A program made the position numbers and the translations under genes. A DNA stretch of 45,833 nt. Origin: Dimorphilus gyrociliatus (Eukaryota > Annelida > Polychaeta > Dinophilidae). Below, in pieces: positions 43,918-45,833 of this stretch. Each line of letters opens with the position of its first letter. The stretch's first letter is position 1. The DNA is taken from NCBI GenBank assembly GCA_904063045.1, contig CAJFCJ010000066.1:16450-62282 (forward strand), read 5' to 3'. The notes beneath the pieces are model-generated. The model saw only the letters and a program-made list of their open reading frames with translations, had not been told where the DNA came from and did not search any database.

Positions 43918-44640
43918 TAAATTTTGTTAGTCCAAATTTAAAATAACAGTCAAAAATGTTTTTTCCCACGAAAATAGTTTTTTGTGTCTGAATGATATAG
44001 AAAAAGAGTAATATTTATGTACAGGAATTAGAAGTAGATGTAAGCATAACAACAATTCAGAGGGAGCTAAAAAGACAAAATTTTAAGTATAAATAAGTGA
44101 GACAAAGACCTGACCTCACATCCAACAATTACAAAGGAAGAAACATGTATTGCCTTAAAATGATCAGTGGTTAATCTAGACTGGTTTAAAGTAATTTTCA
44201 CCAATGAGGCTAACTAAGTGGCCTTGATAACTTCAGGACATTGACAAATCATAATTAAAGGACTTTAGGGTGACAAAAAATATGGGCAGAGGTGGAGTAA
44301 TGCTTGGGGGATTCATAACATCTGATGGAATATTTGAGATATAAAGAAAAAAACTGAATGCTGACAATTATAGCAGTTTTATTGTGGAAGATGTTCTGCC
44401 TGTAATAGAAGATATATCAGCTAAATTGGGGAGGCAGTGCATTCTCCAGCAAGACAATGCTGAGAGCCATACTGCTAGGACAACTAAAAGAGCCTTTCAG
44501 ATGAATTACATCCAGCCTCTTGATTGGCAAGCAAAGAGCCCTGACCTCAGCCCAATCGAGAATATGTGGCATCTCACCAAAAAACTTGAAAAAAAGCTGA
44601 ATATTCAAATTTTCATTTCAAAACATGTTAATTAATAGTA
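43885..44640 (+). pseudogene. Tc1-type transposon remnant with 5' terminus
   Basis: The left end acagtaatccgcataaaaattgg resembles Tc1/mariner terminal repeats. Plus-strand fragments follow: VSITTIQRELKRQNFKYK, VIFTNEAN (the first catalytic D is N), GRGGVMLGGFITSDG, then an uninterrupted C-terminal part from about 44360: NADNYSSFIVEDVL, CILQQDNAESHTART, WQAKSPDLSPIENMW. The second D and the final E remain. Stops and frame changes make it inactive. No matching right terminus was found. Confidence 0.75.
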
Positions 44641-45110
44641 GAAAGATTCTATTTCATTAAAATCATTTGTTAAACGATTTTCCGTGCAAATCAAATATGC
44701 ATTTTCTACTTTTCTTTACAACTGTAATTGGTTTTTTTTTTTACAATATCGTATAAAGAAAATTGATATAAAGAAGAGTAATTAGCATCTGCCAATCACC
44801 AACTATCCTCACAACACTCACATAACACATTTACACCATTATCAAACCCACCGCCCCACAATACAAAATGTCATTTTGATAGCGATAGTCAGTTACAGTA
44901 CCGCTTCGCCGATTTGGCTAAAATTTTTTGCATAGTGGTTCATTTCAATTAGATCTGACCCTGTGTGAAATTTCATCAAGATCGGAGCAAGTTGAAATTT
45001 CAACTTTCGTCAATGGTAGAATTTCTTTACTGACCACCAAGTAGGTGATTTGTAGCGAATATACAGAGTGGGATTAAACTAGTATCTATCCTTTGATAGA
45101 GTAAGCTTTT
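44641..45110. other. Intergenic, with a possible old repeat at 44890-45020
   Basis: The stretch containing gaaatttcatcaagatcgg, framed by cgatttggctaaa and caagttgaaatttcaac, has a compact, relatively GC-rich composition unlike its surroundings. It may be part of a dispersed element. No gene is recognised. Confidence 0.3.
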
Positions 45111-45185
45111 CAGAGATCAGTCTGGTGGCAATCAAACCAGCCACTTTTTCTCTCACTTGAAAAAAGAGCAGTTCCTCCAAAAAAT
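45111..45185 (-). repeat. Dispersed repeat, partner of 12261-12330
   Basis: atcagtctggtggcaatc followed by ctcacttgaaaaaagag is the complement of the block at 12261-12325. Confidence 0.6.
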
Positions 45186-45303
45186 ATTGTGACATTTTAT
45201 TTGGAAAAGTTGTAAAACTACTGCAATACAGGTTCTCTTCGCCTTGTTTTTTGAAGATACAGTGAAAGCTTAGGCTAGGAACTGCTACTTAAGATAGTAT
45301 TTC

Positions 45304-45833
45304 CTATAAAGCTACAACACATTTTTGTTTTAAATAACCCCACAAACTATCTATGAGGTTGAGGTCTGGTGAATATGGAGACCAATCTAGCACTTGGATT
45401 CTGTTCTCCTCCAGTGTATCAATTGTTATCCTGGCAGTGTATGAAGGTGCACTATCCTGCTGCCAGATAAAGTCTTCACCAAATTTTTCCCTCAACATTG
45501 GAAAAATTGTCCCCTGAATGAAGTCAGAGTAAATTTCTTCAGTGATGTTAGAGGGAAGTCTTTGAATGAAAACTTCACCATCTGAGGATATACACCCCCA
45601 CAACATCACTCCTCCTCCACCAACAGGAATCTTATCCTTTAGAGTCGTGGCCTATCATCTAGTTGCCAAGTTAGTAGGTGGTCTGGACCATCTAGGGCAA
45701 ACCTAGACTCATTAGTAAAGATCACTCCACTGAAATTAATCTGTTGTTGGATCCCGCCACCTACCAAAACCATTCAAGTATCTTTAGCTCTAGTTGGCAA
45801 AGGGCAAATTTTTGGGAGAGTTAGATATCTTGC
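45304..45833 (-). pseudogene. Tc1/mariner-type transposase remnant, runs off the window
   Basis: From the window edge the minus strand gives ISLPKICPLPTR, VIFTNESRFALDGPDHLLTW, a frame change, then an open stretch PVGGGGVMLWGCISSDG, FIWQQDSAPSYTAR, LDWSPYSPDLNLIDSLWGYL to a stop at 45304. It differs from the Tc1 copies elsewhere in the window. Two catalytic acids are changed: FTNES for FTDES and NLID for NPIE. The spacing of the last pair still corresponds to 34 residues. It is inactive. Confidence 0.8.

Noticed and set aside
1-45833. CRISPR arrays, operons, tRNA or rRNA genes
   Set aside because: Intron-bearing eukaryotic DNA; no regularly spaced direct repeats and no tRNA or rRNA signatures were seen.

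Overview
The window is animal nuclear DNA. It is AT-rich, with intron-containing genes (introns mostly about 50-100 bp, GT..AG), signal-peptide proteins, GPCRs, Ig, LDLa and lectin domains, and decayed DNA transposons. Two delta/epsilon-type glutathione S-transferases point to an arthropod. The compact introns would fit a mite, but that is a guess. A 911-base assembly gap lies at 13995-14905.

Layout. (1) 1-12.2 kb: two intact two-exon GSTs face each other as an inverted duplication (arms about 0.36-2.2 kb and 10.3-12.2 kb). The 8 kb between the arms holds an FkbM-type methyltransferase remnant, a broken secreted discoidin/F-type-lectin-like gene, an NLR-style leucine-rich-repeat gene with an in-frame stop, a broken small secreted gene and an intact single-exon orphan rhodopsin-family GPCR. 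(2) 12.2-17.3 kb: a 208-bp TIR element with 8-bp target duplication, the gap, a zinc-knuckle remnant and a NACHT-NTPase pseudogene. (3) 17.4-27.7 kb: an intact five-exon secreted protein, then a large palindrome. Its arms carry two intact, divergently transcribed eight-exon Ig-superfamily genes. The outer 2.0 kb of the arms appears identical, the inner parts differ at many positions, and the outer edge of the palindrome falls inside a small TIR element. (4) 27.9-35.8 kb: a Tc1 remnant and then, on the minus strand, an ordered series of exons for what looks like one composite receptor: SRCR-like cysteine repeats, a C-type-lectin-like domain, three LDLa repeats, LRRs and an LGR-like seven-transmembrane domain. 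It has several frame breaks. (5) 36.3-45.8 kb: an intact F-type-lectin-like secreted protein, MULE transposase remnants, a 95-aa RING protein, a nonsense-bearing partial paralogue of the receptor, and two Tc1/mariner transposase remnants.

The genes share a theme of extracellular or intracellular recognition (lectins, SRCR, LDLa, LRR, Ig, NACHT, GPCR) together with detoxification. They do not form an operon or a demonstrable pathway. The region looks like a fast-turnover cluster shaped by inverted duplication, transposons and pseudogenisation. Many disruptions are single-frame changes in otherwise clean coding sequence, so residual assembly error cannot be excluded for some 'pseudogenes'.
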